A stretch of DNA of 59,245 nt from Aminivibrio sp. (GTDB lineage Bacteria > Synergistota > Synergistia > Synergistales > Aminobacteriaceae), in NCBI RefSeq assembly GCF_016756745.1, contig NZ_JAESIH010000058.1:1-59245 (forward strand), given 5' to 3'. The notes beneath the pieces were generated by a model, which was not told the origin of the DNA, made no database searches, and worked only from the letters and a program-made list of their open reading frames with translations. Every line of letters begins with the position of its first letter. Within the stretch, counting starts at the first letter, position 1. Made by a program: the position numbers and the translations under genes. Shown one piece after another: positions 43,703-52,332 of the stretch.

Positions 43703-44989
43703 CTACTTCACCAGCCGGAGGATACCGATGGAGAAGACCGGGAAGTTGCTGATGAGCATGACGGCCAAAATCTCGGCCACGAGGAAGGCGAAAATCTTCC
43801 GGGTAATGTCCTCGAGGCGCACGTTGTAGTCTTTCACAAGGGAGACGGCCACGAAGAGGTTCACCGCCATGGGCGGGGTGATCATGCCCACGGATGTGTT
43901 CACCACCATGATGATGCCCAGCATCAGCGGGTCCATCCCTATGGACGCCGTGATGGGAAGGAGCAGGGGCGCCATGAGCAGGATGATGGCCTGGGTTTCA
44001 AGGAAGATGCCCAGAAAGAGGAGGATCACGTTGATCAGGGTGATCAGGACGAAGGGATTCGATGAGATGGAGACGATCCAGGCCGCGATCTCCGCCGACA
44101 CCCTGCTGACCGTGATGAGCCAGGACATGGACTGGGACGTGGCGATGACGAAAAAGACCACCGACGTACTGATTCCGGCCTTGATGATCACCGTCCGAAT
44201 GGTCTTCAGGTCCAGTTCCCGGTAGATGAAGGCGCTGATCAGGAGGCTGTAGATGACAGCCACGGCGCCGGCCTCGGTGGGGGTGAAGATGCCGCCGTAA
44301 ATGCCGCCGAGGATGATCAGGGGCATGATGATGGCCAGGATGGAATCCTTCACGGCGGAGAACAGCTGCCCCCGGGTGCGGGGTTCTTCCCTGGGGATGT
44401 CGAGCCGGGCGGACTGGATCACTACCACCAGGCTGAGCACCACCGCCAGGAGGAGCCCCGGGCCGAAGCCAGCGAGGAAGAGATCCCCGATGGAGACCCC
44501 GGCCACCACGCCGAAGGTGATCATGGGAATGGACGGCGGAATGACCACACCGAGGGTTCCGCCTGCAGCCGCGATGGAAGCGGCGAAGGCCGGCGGATAG
44601 CCTTTTTTGATCATGGAGGGAACCATGATGCCGCCGATGGCGGCCACCGTGGCGGGGTTCGATCCGCTGATGGCGCCGAAGAAGGCGCTCGCCAGGATGG
44701 TGATGAGCCCCAGTCCACCCCTGTACCCCCCCACCATGGCGGAGGCCAGCCTGACCAGCCTGCGGGAGATGCCGCCGTGTTCCATGAGCCCTCCCGCGAG
44801 CATGAAGAAGGGGATGGCCATGAAGGGAAAGGAGTCGGCGGAGGTGAACATGCGCTGGGCCACCACCACCGGGTTGAGGGGAAGATTCCCGAAGGTTATC
44901 CCGGCTATGGAGGCGAGCCCGATGCTCACCGCAACCGGAATGTTCAGAAAGATGAGGAAAATGAGGACGGAAAACATGATCGTTGCCAT
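43703..44989 (-). CDS. dctM: TRAP transporter large permease, DctM type (four-carbon acid sugar)
   Basis: This 428-residue permease has about twelve helices. Signatures are FPFMAIPFFMLAGGLMEHGG, FFGAISGSNPATVAAIGGIM, PPSIPMITFGVVAGVSIGD and GMITPPMAVNLFVA. It starts one base after dctQ and is followed directly by the acid-sugar kinase gene, so it likely imports D-threonate or D-erythronate with sodium. It is not a close copy of the DctM at 15065-16366. Confidence 0.9.
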   Translation of the reverse strand: MATIMFSVLIFLIFLNIPVAVSIGLASIAGITFGNLPLNPVVVAQRMFTSADSFPFMAIPFFMLAGGLMEHGGISRRLVRLASAMVGGYRGGLGLITILASAFFGAISGSNPATVAAIGGIMVPSMIKKGYPPAFAASIAAAGGTLGVVIPPSIPMITFGVVAGVSIGDLFLAGFGPGLLLAVVLSLVVVIQSARLDIPREEPRTRGQLFSAVKDSILAIIMPLIILGGIYGGIFTPTEAGAVAVIYSLLISAFIYRELDLKTIRTVIIKAGISTSVVFFVIATSQSMSWLITVSRVSAEIAAWIVSISSNPFVLITLINVILLFLGIFLETQAIILLMAPLLLPITASIGMDPLMLGIIMVVNTSVGMITPPMAVNLFVAVSLVKDYNVRLEDITRKIFAFLVAEILAVMLISNFPVFSIGILRLVK

Positions 44990-44990
44990 G

Positions 44991-45485
44991 CTATCTCACC
45001 TCCGGGGTCCCGGCGGAAGCCCGTATGGCCGCTGCCGTTTCCCGAAAGGCCTGGACGGCCCTGAGAGCCACCAGGAACATCCCGAGGGGGACGGCGGAAT
45101 AGGGAATCCACATGGGGATATACAGGGCGGGAGTGGTCTGCCCCATGGAAATCTGGTGGGTGATGATGCTCCTGTAGTAGTACATGATCATCCCGCAGAA
45201 GAGGACGATGACGCCGAGGCGGAATCCTTCGAGAAAGAGGCGGATTCCGACGCTCCGGAACCGGTCGGTGAAGAAGCTGACCCCCACGTGGGCCCCTCTC
45301 TTCATGCCGAGCCCCGCACCGATGTAGGCCATGAAGACCATGATGTACCGGGCCACCTCCTCGCCCCAGAACATGGGAAAGAGGTTCAGGTACCGGGCAA
45401 GGGTGGCTGTGAAGACCACCGCCACCATGAGGGGAAAGAGCAGAAGTAGGGCGTATTCCTCAAAATTGTCGAAGATTTTTCGCAT
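44991..45485 (-). CDS. dctQ: TRAP transporter small permease, DctQ type (four-carbon acid sugar)
   Basis: The protein has 164 residues and four helices, with VVFTATLARYLNLFPMFWGE and the loop GLGMKRGAHVGVSFF typical of DctQ. It completes the membrane unit with DctM. Its start is 102 bases downstream of dctP, across a terminator-like hairpin, as in the other TRAP operon of this window. Confidence 0.88.
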   Translation of the reverse strand: MRKIFDNFEEYALLLLFPLMVAVVFTATLARYLNLFPMFWGEEVARYIMVFMAYIGAGLGMKRGAHVGVSFFTDRFRSVGIRLFLEGFRLGVIVLFCGMIMYYYRSIITHQISMGQTTPALYIPMWIPYSAVPLGMFLVALRAVQAFRETAAAIRASAGTPEVR

Positions 45486-45540
45486 AGCGGACCCCCTGTT
45501 AAATACCCTCTCGCCTGCGTCCCTCAGGCGAGGCCGAAAA

Positions 45541-45571
45541 GCACGGGGCGCTCCGGAGGAACGCCCCGTGC
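45541..45571 (-). terminator. Hairpin between dctP and dctQ of the acid-sugar TRAP operon
   Basis: GCACGGGGCG and CGCCCCGTGC form a perfect 10-pair stem. On the minus strand it is followed by TTTT. It sits inside the operon and probably gives more DctP than DctQM. Confidence 0.65.
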
Positions 45572-45587
45572 AGTGCCGCAGGAACCG

Positions 45588-46568
45588 TTACTTTTGGGCG
45601 TCGATGAGCTTCTGGATGATTTCCTTGCCCACTTTTTCCTCGAATTCCTTGTAGACGGGCTGCACTGCCTCGAAGAACTTCGCCTTGTCGGGCTCGGTGA
45701 CTTCCATGCCCTGAGCCTTGAGGTCGCCCACGAGCTGCTTCTCGATCTCGATGCAGAACTCCCGCTCCCAGTGGCGGGCCTTCAGCTCGGCCTCGGTGAA
45801 AATCTTCCGCTGTTCCTCCGTGAGGGTTTTCTCCCAAAAGTCCTTGTTGATCAGCAGGATGGCCGGTGCATAGAAATGGCCCGTCAGGGAGAGGTATTTC
45901 TGCACCTCGGCGAACTTGGAGGTGGAAATGATGATCAGGGGATTTTCCTGGCCGTCCACGGTGCTCTGCTGCAGGGCGGTGAAGAGCTCGCCGAAGGGCA
46001 TGGGAACGGGGTAGGCGCCGAGAGTCTTGAAGGTCCCCACGTGGATGGGGTTCTCCATCAGGCGGATCTTGAGCCCCTTGAGGTCGTCGGGAACGACCAC
46101 GGGCCTCTTGGAGTTGGTGAGCATCCTGAAGCCGTTTTCCCAGATTCCCAGGCCGACCATGCCCTTGGAGAGGACGGAGTCGAGGATTTTCTTTCCCTCC
46201 GGGCCGTCCATCCAGGCGTAGGCTTTCTGGCGGTCCTGGATGATGAAGGGAAGGTCGAAGACGAGGAAGGCGTTCGTGAAGTTGGCAAGGGGGGCGGAGG
46301 AGACCAGGGTCATCTCCAGGGTGCCCATGGAGACGCCTTCAATGGCGTCCCGCTCCGAGCCGAGCTGGGATGAGTGGAAAATCTGGAGTTCGATCTGTCC
46401 GTTCGTGGCCTCGTTCAGGAGCTTGCCGAGGTGTTCGAGACCCTTGTTGTAGTGGGAGTCGGGGGCGAGGGTGTGGGCCACCCGGACGACGACCTTATCG
46501 GCGGCAAGAGCGGTTCCCGCGGAGAACAGGACCAGACAGACGGCGACAAGACACAGAAGCTTCTTCAT
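45588..46568 (-). CDS. dctP: TRAP transporter substrate-binding protein, DctP type (four-carbon acid sugar)
   Basis: This 326-residue periplasmic protein has a signal peptide (MKKLLCLVAVCLVLFSAGTA, cut after ALA). The mature part has VRVAHTLAPDSHYNKGLEHL, LKGLKIRLMENPIHVG with the substrate-carboxylate arginine, and QQSTVDGQENPLIII. The operon context gives D-threonate or D-erythronate as the likely ligand. The ribosome site AAGGAGGAAT is strong. The promoter was not located with confidence in the AT-rich region upstream. Confidence 0.88.
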   Translation of the reverse strand: MKKLLCLVAVCLVLFSAGTALAADKVVVRVAHTLAPDSHYNKGLEHLGKLLNEATNGQIELQIFHSSQLGSERDAIEGVSMGTLEMTLVSSAPLANFTNAFLVFDLPFIIQDRQKAYAWMDGPEGKKILDSVLSKGMVGLGIWENGFRMLTNSKRPVVVPDDLKGLKIRLMENPIHVGTFKTLGAYPVPMPFGELFTALQQSTVDGQENPLIIISTSKFAEVQKYLSLTGHFYAPAILLINKDFWEKTLTEEQRKIFTEAELKARHWEREFCIEIEKQLVGDLKAQGMEVTEPDKAKFFEAVQPVYKEFEEKVGKEIIQKLIDAQK

Positions 46569-46902
46569 GGGTTCATTCCTCCTTGTATGCTGTTCTTTTC
46601 GATGGAATACTGTACAAAGCTGAAGGAACAGGACGTGCTTTTTTTGATGCGGCTGTCATCCCCTTTCCGCAGGGATCCTGCATGAGCGGGCACCCCGATC
46701 GTAAACTGCTCTTCAGATAGCCTGACAGTATGAAAATGATAATACTCCGAAAAAAGATTCGATGCTATATCATTAATATATTCACATATAAAGCGAACAG
46801 TATGTTAAAAATATGAATATCGTCGCCTGTTTCCGCTTTCGCTCCTGCGGGGGGGCCGTGCCTGTGGGTATATTTTTGTCGCAATGCGTTTTCTGCAACC
46901 GC
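46569..46902. other. AT-rich intergenic region between the divergent acid-sugar and pyr operons
   Basis: These 334 bases hold no supported gene. The part 46720-46815 is markedly AT-rich (for example ATCATTAATATATTCACATA) and is the likely site for the dctP promoter and its regulator. No clear -35/-10 pair or perfect operator was found for the minus strand. Confidence 0.4.
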
Positions 46903-46931
46903 TTGCATTATGTTGGGTTTTGTGGTATGTT
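46903..46931 (+). promoter_or_regulatory. pyrR: Promoter of the pyrimidine operon
   Basis: TTGCAT (46903-46908), a 17-base spacer and TATGTT (46926-46931), with TG placed to form an extended -10 (TGGTATGTT). Transcription should begin near 46938, giving a leader of about 25 bases before the leader-peptide start. TTCCTG-CCGGTT-CAGGAA (46930-46947) is a short inverted repeat at the very 5' end. Confidence 0.7.
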
Positions 46932-46962
46932 CCTGCCGGTTCAGGAAAAGGAGGTGGATACC

Positions 46963-47091
46963 ATGAAGAACGGACAGGACGTTCGGTATTTCGTGCCGAC
47001 CCTCTTCGGGTGTTTCGAAATAGTTCTCATGCCTTTCTTCCGCCGGGAGAAGGGCTCTTTTTTTACCATATGGAAGGGGATGGGGAAATGA
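46963..47091 (+). CDS. PyrL-like leader peptide of the pyr operon
   Basis: ATG at 46963 follows AAAAGGAGGTGG, one of the strongest ribosome sites in the window. It encodes 42 residues ([16 protein letters not shown] at the start, then [17 protein letters not shown]). The stop TGA at 47089-47091 overlaps the pyrR start (ATGA). A terminator hairpin lies within the coding region at 47031-47064, so a ribosome translating the peptide would break it. This matches E. coli pyrL (44 residues) in length, hairpin position and even in short motifs (VRxFVxP, PFF, GxFF). The likely role is UTP-sensitive attenuation by ribosome-polymerase coupling, rather than a function for the peptide itself. Confidence 0.75.
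   Translation: MKNGQDVRYFVPTLFGCFEIVLMPFFRREKGSFFTIWKGMGK
47031..47064 (+). terminator. Attenuator terminator in the pyr leader
   Basis: GCCTTTCTTCC and GGGAGAAGGGC pair along 11 positions (two G-U) around the loop GCC, followed by TC and seven T. It ends 23 bases before the pyrR start codon and lies within the leader-peptide frame. Confidence 0.85.
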
Positions 47092-47678
47092 CGGTACAGG
47101 CAGATCGCGGATGGACGGAAAAGGCCTCGGTCCTGGGGAAGGAGGATATGGAGAGGGTGCTGCGGCGGATCGCCGTGGAGATCGTGGAGCGCAACAAGGG
47201 ACTGGAGCGGGTGATCCTGCTGGGCATCCAGAGAAGAGGCGTCCATCTCGCGGCCAGGCTCCGGGAGATGATGAAGGAAACGGAGAAGGTGAAGGTTCCC
47301 ACCGGGGAACTGGACATCACTCTCTACCGGGACGACATCTCCGTCCTCGCCGACCAGCCGGTGGTGCACAGCACCTCCGTTCCCGGCGATATTACGGGGA
47401 AAAAGGTGGTCCTCGTGGACGACGTTCTTTTCACGGGCCGGACGGTGCGGGCGGCCCTGGACGCAATCACGGACCTCGGACGGCCCGAGCGGGTTCAACT
47501 GGCGGTGCTGGTGGACAGGGGACACAGGGAGCTGCCCATCGCTGCCGATTACGTGGGGAAGACGGTACCCACGTCCAGGGCGGAGAACGTGGAGGTCCGG
47601 GTGAAGGAACTTGACGGCGAGGACAGGGTTGTTATCTGCGAACGTACGGGAGGGACGGAAAGTGGAGTGGAGGCATAA
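47088..47678 (+). CDS. pyrR: Pyrimidine operon regulator / uracil phosphoribosyltransferase
   Basis: The protein has 196 residues and the phosphoribosyltransferase fold. The PRPP loop is [33 protein letters not shown] and [13 protein letters not shown] are further PyrR signatures. In Gram-positive bacteria PyrR binds UMP or UTP and pyr mRNA to cause attenuation, and has weak uracil phosphoribosyltransferase activity. Whether it binds RNA here is unknown, since the leader already looks like a ribosome-controlled attenuator. The start overlaps the stop of the leader peptide, so its translation is coupled to it. pyrB starts inside its 3' end. Confidence 0.92.
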   Translation: MTVQADRGWTEKASVLGKEDMERVLRRIAVEIVERNKGLERVILLGIQRRGVHLAARLREMMKETEKVKVPTGELDITLYRDDISVLADQPVVHSTSVPGDITGKKVVLVDDVLFTGRTVRAALDAITDLGRPERVQLAVLVDRGHRELPIAADYVGKTVPTSRAENVEVRVKELDGEDRVVICERTGGTESGVEA

Positions 47679-48588
47679 GAATCTCATCACCCTTGAAGGG
47701 TGGACGAGGGACGAACTCGCCTTTTTTCTCGACCAGACGGAGTACATGGAGGAACTGCTGAACAGGCCGATAAAAAAGGTTCCCGCCCTTCGCGGGAAGA
47801 TCGTTATGAACTGTTTCTTCGAGAATTCAACCAGAACGAGAGCCTCTTTCGAAATAGCGGGAAAGGTGCTCTCCGCCGACGTCATAAACTGGTCATCCTC
47901 GGGGTCGAGCGCGAGCAAGGGCGAGACCCTGCGGGACACCGTGCGGACCCTGGAGGCGATGGCCGCGGACGCGGTGGTGGTACGCCATGAGGAAGTGGGG
48001 GTTCCCGACTATCTCGCGAAGAAGCTCACAAAAGCTTCCATCTTCAACGCGGGGGACGGAACGAACGGCCATCCGACCCAGGCACTGCTCGATCTTTATA
48101 CCGCGAGGCAGAAACTGGGAAACCTCGAAGGAGCGAAGATGGCCATAATCGGGGACGTGCTCCACAGCAGGGTGGCCCGCTCGGATATGCAGGCATTCAG
48201 GAAGATGGGCGTCCATGTGACCCTCAGCGGCCCGGCGACCCTTATGCCGGAAAACACGGCGTCCCTCGGCGTCGGGTACGTTTCCGACGCCCGCGAGGCT
48301 GCCGAAGGGGCGGACATACTCTACTTCCTGCGGATGCAGCGGGAACGGCAGGAAGACGGCCTCATTCCGTCCATCGACGAATACCATCGCCGCTGGGGGG
48401 CGACCGAAAGCCTCGTGTCCCTCGCCGCGCCCCGGGCCGTGGTGATGCATCCCGGACCCATGAACCGCGGAATGGAGATCGCCTCGTCCGTGGCGGACGG
48501 TCCCCGGAGCCTCATCCTCGATCAGGTCCGGAGCGGTGTGGCCGTCCGGATGGCCCTGCTCTACCTTTGCCTTGGAGGTGTGCGTTAG
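47662..48588 (+). CDS. pyrB: Aspartate carbamoyltransferase catalytic subunit
   Basis: PyrB joins carbamoyl phosphate and aspartate to carbamoyl-aspartate. The protein has 308 residues. The carbamoyl-phosphate loop is [39 protein letters not shown] and [12 protein letters not shown] complete the active site. The start is GTG at 47662, with GGAGGGA upstream, 17 bases inside pyrR. No regulatory subunit PyrI is present. pyrC follows without a gap. Confidence 0.95.
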   Translation: MEWRHKNLITLEGWTRDELAFFLDQTEYMEELLNRPIKKVPALRGKIVMNCFFENSTRTRASFEIAGKVLSADVINWSSSGSSASKGETLRDTVRTLEAMAADAVVVRHEEVGVPDYLAKKLTKASIFNAGDGTNGHPTQALLDLYTARQKLGNLEGAKMAIIGDVLHSRVARSDMQAFRKMGVHVTLSGPATLMPENTASLGVGYVSDAREAAEGADILYFLRMQRERQEDGLIPSIDEYHRRWGATESLVSLAAPRAVVMHPGPMNRGMEIASSVADGPRSLILDQVRSGVAVRMALLYLCLGGVR

Positions 48589-49893
48589 ATGATACTGCTG
48601 AGGAATGCCAAAATTTTCGACGGCGAAAACCTCGGGAAAACATGCGAAGATCTTCTCCTGAAGGACGGCGTGGTCGCCCGCAGGGGCACGGACCTCTCCG
48701 CTGAGGGAGCCGAGGTGTTCGACCTCGGAGGGAAGACGGCATGCCCCGGATTCATTGATCTTCACGTTCATTTCCGGGATCCCGGCTACGAGTGGCGCGA
48801 GAATACGGAAAGCGGCGCTTGGGCGGCTGCGGAGGGCGGATTCACCACGGTGGTGACCATGCCCAATACCGATCCTGCGGTGGACGATCCCGTGACCGTG
48901 GAATACCTGGTAGCCCGGGGAAAGAGGGCCGGGGCTTCGAGAGTGCTTCCCGCGGGGTGCGTCAGCAAGGGACGCCAGGGAAAGCATCTCGCGGAACTTG
49001 CCCTGATGGCCGAGTCCGGGGCGGTCTTTTTCACGGATGACGGCGCCCCCGTGTCGGACGCGAAACTGCTGAAGACAGCCCTTCTCTATTCGAGGGATCT
49101 GGATGTGAGAATAATGGAGCATCCCGAGGAACCGTCCCTGAGCGCGAAATCCCAAGTGAACGAAGGAGCGGTCTCCGCCGCAAGCGGTATGAAAGGATGC
49201 CCCGCCTCAGCCGAGGTCATCGACATCCAGCGGGGAATAATCCTGAGCCGGGAGACCGACAGCCCGATCCATTTTACCCACGTCAGCACGGAGCTCGGCA
49301 TGAACGCCATACGGCAGGCAAAGAAAGAAGGGCTTGCCGTTACCTGTGACGTGACTCCCCATCACCTCTCTCTCGACGAGACATACATCCTTGTCAGCCG
49401 GTTTTCTTCTGCCTACAAGGTGAATCCGCCCCTCAGGACGCGAAAGGACGTGAAAGCTCTGTGGGACGCCGTCGCCGACGGCACGGCGGACGCCATAGTC
49501 ACCGACCACGCCCCCTATCACATGGACGACAAGGACGTCCCCTTCCAGGAGGCCCTGAGCGGCATAGCGTCTCTGGAGTGCGCCGTCGCGGTGGTCCTGG
49601 ACACCTGGGCCAAGACAGGCAGGCCTGTCCCCCTGGAGCGCCTCCTTGAGCTCTTCACCTCCGGGCCCGCGGCCCTGCTCTCCCGTCCGTGGCGTTCCCT
49701 GGGGTCGCTGAAGGAAGGATCCCCTGCGGACGTTACGGTGCTCGACCTCGAAGCGATTAAAAGGGTGGACGTGAACCGGTGGAAGAGCAAGGCACGCGTC
49801 TGCCCCTGGGACGGCGAGATGCTGCAGGGATGGCCCGTCATGGCGCTGGTGGAAGGCCGTGTCGTCATGAACAGGCTGAAGGATTCGGAATGA
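48589..49893 (+). CDS. pyrC: Dihydroorotase
   Basis: PyrC closes carbamoyl-aspartate to dihydroorotate. It is a 434-residue type I dihydroorotase, with DLHVHFRDPGYEWRENTESG (metal-binding HxH), TMPNTDPAVDD, ITDHAPYH-like TDHAPYH and CDVTPHHLSLDE. It begins directly after the pyrB stop with GGAGGTG upstream and overlaps pyrK by four bases (ATGA). Confidence 0.94.
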   Translation: MILLRNAKIFDGENLGKTCEDLLLKDGVVARRGTDLSAEGAEVFDLGGKTACPGFIDLHVHFRDPGYEWRENTESGAWAAAEGGFTTVVTMPNTDPAVDDPVTVEYLVARGKRAGASRVLPAGCVSKGRQGKHLAELALMAESGAVFFTDDGAPVSDAKLLKTALLYSRDLDVRIMEHPEEPSLSAKSQVNEGAVSAASGMKGCPASAEVIDIQRGIILSRETDSPIHFTHVSTELGMNAIRQAKKEGLAVTCDVTPHHLSLDETYILVSRFSSAYKVNPPLRTRKDVKALWDAVADGTADAIVTDHAPYHMDDKDVPFQEALSGIASLECAVAVVLDTWAKTGRPVPLERLLELFTSGPAALLSRPWRSLGSLKEGSPADVTVLDLEAIKRVDVNRWKSKARVCPWDGEMLQGWPVMALVEGRVVMNRLKDSE

Positions 49894-50693
49894 GCTGCGG
49901 CGGTTCCCCGCAGGATTATGCGGCGGCGGTCCTCGGGCATCGCTCCCTTGGTGATGGTTCCGGGCTGTTTGCGGTACGGTGCGAAGAGATAGCATCGTGC
50001 GCCGAGCCGGGCCAGTTCGTAATGGTACGGCCCGGAACGGGGTACGACCCCTTTCTGGGGCGGCCCCTCGCGGTGGCGGACGCGGCAGGCGATGTGTTTA
50101 AAATGATATACAGGGTTGTCGGGAGGGGAACCGCCCTCCTGGCATCAAAACGGCAGGGGGACCCCGTCACGGTGCGGGGCCCCATAGGAAGAGGCTTCTT
50201 TTCCGCCAGGGGAGAGAAGCCTCTTCCCCGGAAGGTGATCCTCGCGGGCGGGTCAGTGGGTGCGGCTCCCCTGCTGTTCGCGGCCCGCAGGCTGGGCTTG
50301 TCCCGGGTTGAAAAGACCGTCATGGGGGTGGCCGGAAAAGGCTGGGAGGGTTTCGCCGAGTGGCTGAAAGAGGCCTTCCCGGGCGTGGATCTCTATTCCG
50401 ACGACGGAACTGCGGAGACAAAGGGAACGGTACTTTCGGGCCTTCCCGATTTCCTGCCCGCAGAAACGGAACTCTGGGCCTGCGGCCCCCAGGGTATGCT
50501 CAGGGCCGTAGCGGAAAAGTACCCCCGGGACGGACACCGGATAATGGCAGCCCTGGAATCGAGGATGGCCTGCGGCGTGGGCGGGTGCCTGGGGTGCGTC
50601 ATCCCCACAGTCTCGGGGAACCGGAGAGTGTGCGTGGACGGTCCCGTCTTCACCGCGGAGGAGGTGAAGTGGAATGAGCTCTCTTCGTGCTGA
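49890..50693 (+). CDS. pyrK: Dihydroorotate dehydrogenase electron transfer subunit
   Basis: PyrK passes electrons from PyrD to NAD through FAD and a 2Fe-2S cluster. The protein has 267 residues, with a flavin domain (FLGRPLAVAD, VRGPIGRGF), an NAD domain (LAGGSVGAAPLLFAAR, WACGPQGML) and the cluster cysteines in RMACGVGGCLGCV and RVCVDGP. The start at 49890 overlaps the pyrC stop. It ends 20 bases inside pyrD, so the two subunits are translated together. Confidence 0.94.
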   Translation: MSCGGSPQDYAAAVLGHRSLGDGSGLFAVRCEEIASCAEPGQFVMVRPGTGYDPFLGRPLAVADAAGDVFKMIYRVVGRGTALLASKRQGDPVTVRGPIGRGFFSARGEKPLPRKVILAGGSVGAAPLLFAARRLGLSRVEKTVMGVAGKGWEGFAEWLKEAFPGVDLYSDDGTAETKGTVLSGLPDFLPAETELWACGPQGMLRAVAEKYPRDGHRIMAALESRMACGVGGCLGCVIPTVSGNRRVCVDGPVFTAEEVKWNELSSC

Positions 50694-51600
50694 TCTTTCA
50701 ATCGCCGTGGGCGGGCTCAACCTTGAAACCCCGGTGGTGATCGCCTCGGGGGTGTGGCCCTACGACCCGGCTCTCTGGTCCCCGGAGCGGCTGGAGGGAG
50801 TGGGCGCCCTCTGCACGAAGGCCGTGAGCCTCCATCCCCGAGAGGGGAACAGGGGAGTGCGGGTCTGGGAGACTTCCTGCGGCATGCTCAACAGCATCGG
50901 GCTGCAGAATTCAGGCGTCCGCGGCTTCCTCAAGAACGCTCTTCCCGTTGTGCGGAACTCCGGCCGCCCCTTCCTGGTGAACCTTGTCATGGAATCGGCA
51001 CGGGATGTGCAGGAGAACCTTGCCGTTCTCCGGGACGCTCCCGGAGGCACAGAGGCGGTGGAGCTGAACATCTCCTGCCCCAACGTGGACGGCGACGGCA
51101 TGGCCTGGGGCATTTCCCCGGAAAGCGCCGCGCGGGCGGTGGCCATTGCCAGGAGCGCGTGGAAGGGGTCCCTTTGGGTCAAGCTCACCCCCCAGGCTCC
51201 CGACCTTCCCGCCGTGGCGAAGGCCGCCGAGTCGGAGGGGGCGGACGCCCTGGTGTGCGGCAACACCTGGCTCGGCATGGCCATGGACCTGAAAAGGAAA
51301 CGTCCGGTTTTCCAGCGGGTTGCGGCGGGCCTTTCGGGGCCGGCGGTCTTTCCACTGGCGCTGAGAACAGTGTGGCAGGTCTGCGGGGCCGTGTCAATTC
51401 CGGTGGTGGGGTGCGGCGGCGTGGCCCGGTGGGAGGACGCGGCGGCCATGATCCTTGCAGGGGCCTCCGCGGTGGAGGTCGGCAGCGCCCTCTTCGCCGA
51501 TTTCGACCTTCCCCGGAAGATCGCGGATGGCCTTGCGGACTATCTGACTGAAGCGGGGGTTTCGAACCTTGCAGGCCTCGTGGCCCTCGGACGGAAATAG
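50674..51600 (+). CDS. pyrD: Dihydroorotate dehydrogenase, class 1B catalytic subunit
   Basis: The protein oxidises dihydroorotate to orotate with FMN. It has 308 residues. The active-site cysteine lies in ELNISCPNVDGDG; NSIGLQNSGV, VKLTPQAPD and VVGCGGVARWEDA are FMN-binding parts. Cysteine as the base and the adjacent pyrK define class 1B, which uses NAD and suits an anaerobe. It is followed after 15 bases by pyrF. Confidence 0.95.
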   Translation: MSSLRADLSIAVGGLNLETPVVIASGVWPYDPALWSPERLEGVGALCTKAVSLHPREGNRGVRVWETSCGMLNSIGLQNSGVRGFLKNALPVVRNSGRPFLVNLVMESARDVQENLAVLRDAPGGTEAVELNISCPNVDGDGMAWGISPESAARAVAIARSAWKGSLWVKLTPQAPDLPAVAKAAESEGADALVCGNTWLGMAMDLKRKRPVFQRVAAGLSGPAVFPLALRTVWQVCGAVSIPVVGCGGVARWEDAAAMILAGASAVEVGSALFADFDLPRKIADGLADYLTEAGVSNLAGLVALGRK

Positions 51601-51615
51601 AAAGGGAGGAAGACC

Positions 51616-52332
51616 ATGGGTAGCGGACTGAACCATCTCATTCTCGCCCTGGACGTGGAACGGGTGGAGGAAGGCAGGGAACTGCTCTCCGCCCTCAGGG
51701 GAGAACTGAAATACGTGAAAATAGGCCACCAGCTCTACGCCCGGGGAGGAATACCCTTCCTGAAGGAGATCATGGCCATGGAATATTCCGTTTTCCTGGA
51801 CATCAAGGTCCACGACATCCCCAACACCGTGTTCATGGCGGTGGACGCCCTCGCGTCGGAGGGGATGTGGGCTCTCTCCCTCCACTGCGGCGGAGGACGG
51901 AAGATGCTCGAGGAGGCCCGTAGGGCGAAGGAAAAGGCGGGTTCCGGGACGAACCTGCTTGGGGTGACGGTGCTCACCAGCTTCGACGACGACTCCTGGA
52001 AAGAGGTGGCGCCGGGGTGTTCCCTTTCCCTGGCCCTTGAGAGGATGGCTTCCCTCTGCGGGGAGACGGGTATGGACGGCATCGTCTGCTCGCCCCTGGA
52101 CCTTCCCGTGGTCACCGCCGCCGGGAAAGGACTCTTTACGGTGGTGCCCGGCGTCCGACCGGCGTCCGTGGACGACGACCAGGCCCGCACGGCAACCCCG
52201 CAGAAGACAATCAGCGGGGGAGCGGACTACATCGTGGTGGGCCGTCCCATAGTGAACGCCCCCGACAGGATCGCCGCGGTGAAGAATATCGCCGCCGCCG
52301 TGGAGGAGGGACTGGCATGGAGGAACAGGTGA
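51616..52332 (+). CDS. pyrF: Orotidine 5'-phosphate decarboxylase
   Basis: PyrF makes UMP from OMP. The protein has 238 residues and the TIM-barrel motifs LILALDVE, KIGHQLYARGG, FLDIKVHDIPNTV (catalytic DxKxxD) and PGVRPASVDDDQARTATPQK. The ribosome site AAAGGGAGGA precedes the ATG. It overlaps the pyrE start by 16 bases. Confidence 0.95.
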   Translation: MGSGLNHLILALDVERVEEGRELLSALRGELKYVKIGHQLYARGGIPFLKEIMAMEYSVFLDIKVHDIPNTVFMAVDALASEGMWALSLHCGGGRKMLEEARRAKEKAGSGTNLLGVTVLTSFDDDSWKEVAPGCSLSLALERMASLCGETGMDGIVCSPLDLPVVTAAGKGLFTVVPGVRPASVDDDQARTATPQKTISGGADYIVVGRPIVNAPDRIAAVKNIAAAVEEGLAWRNR

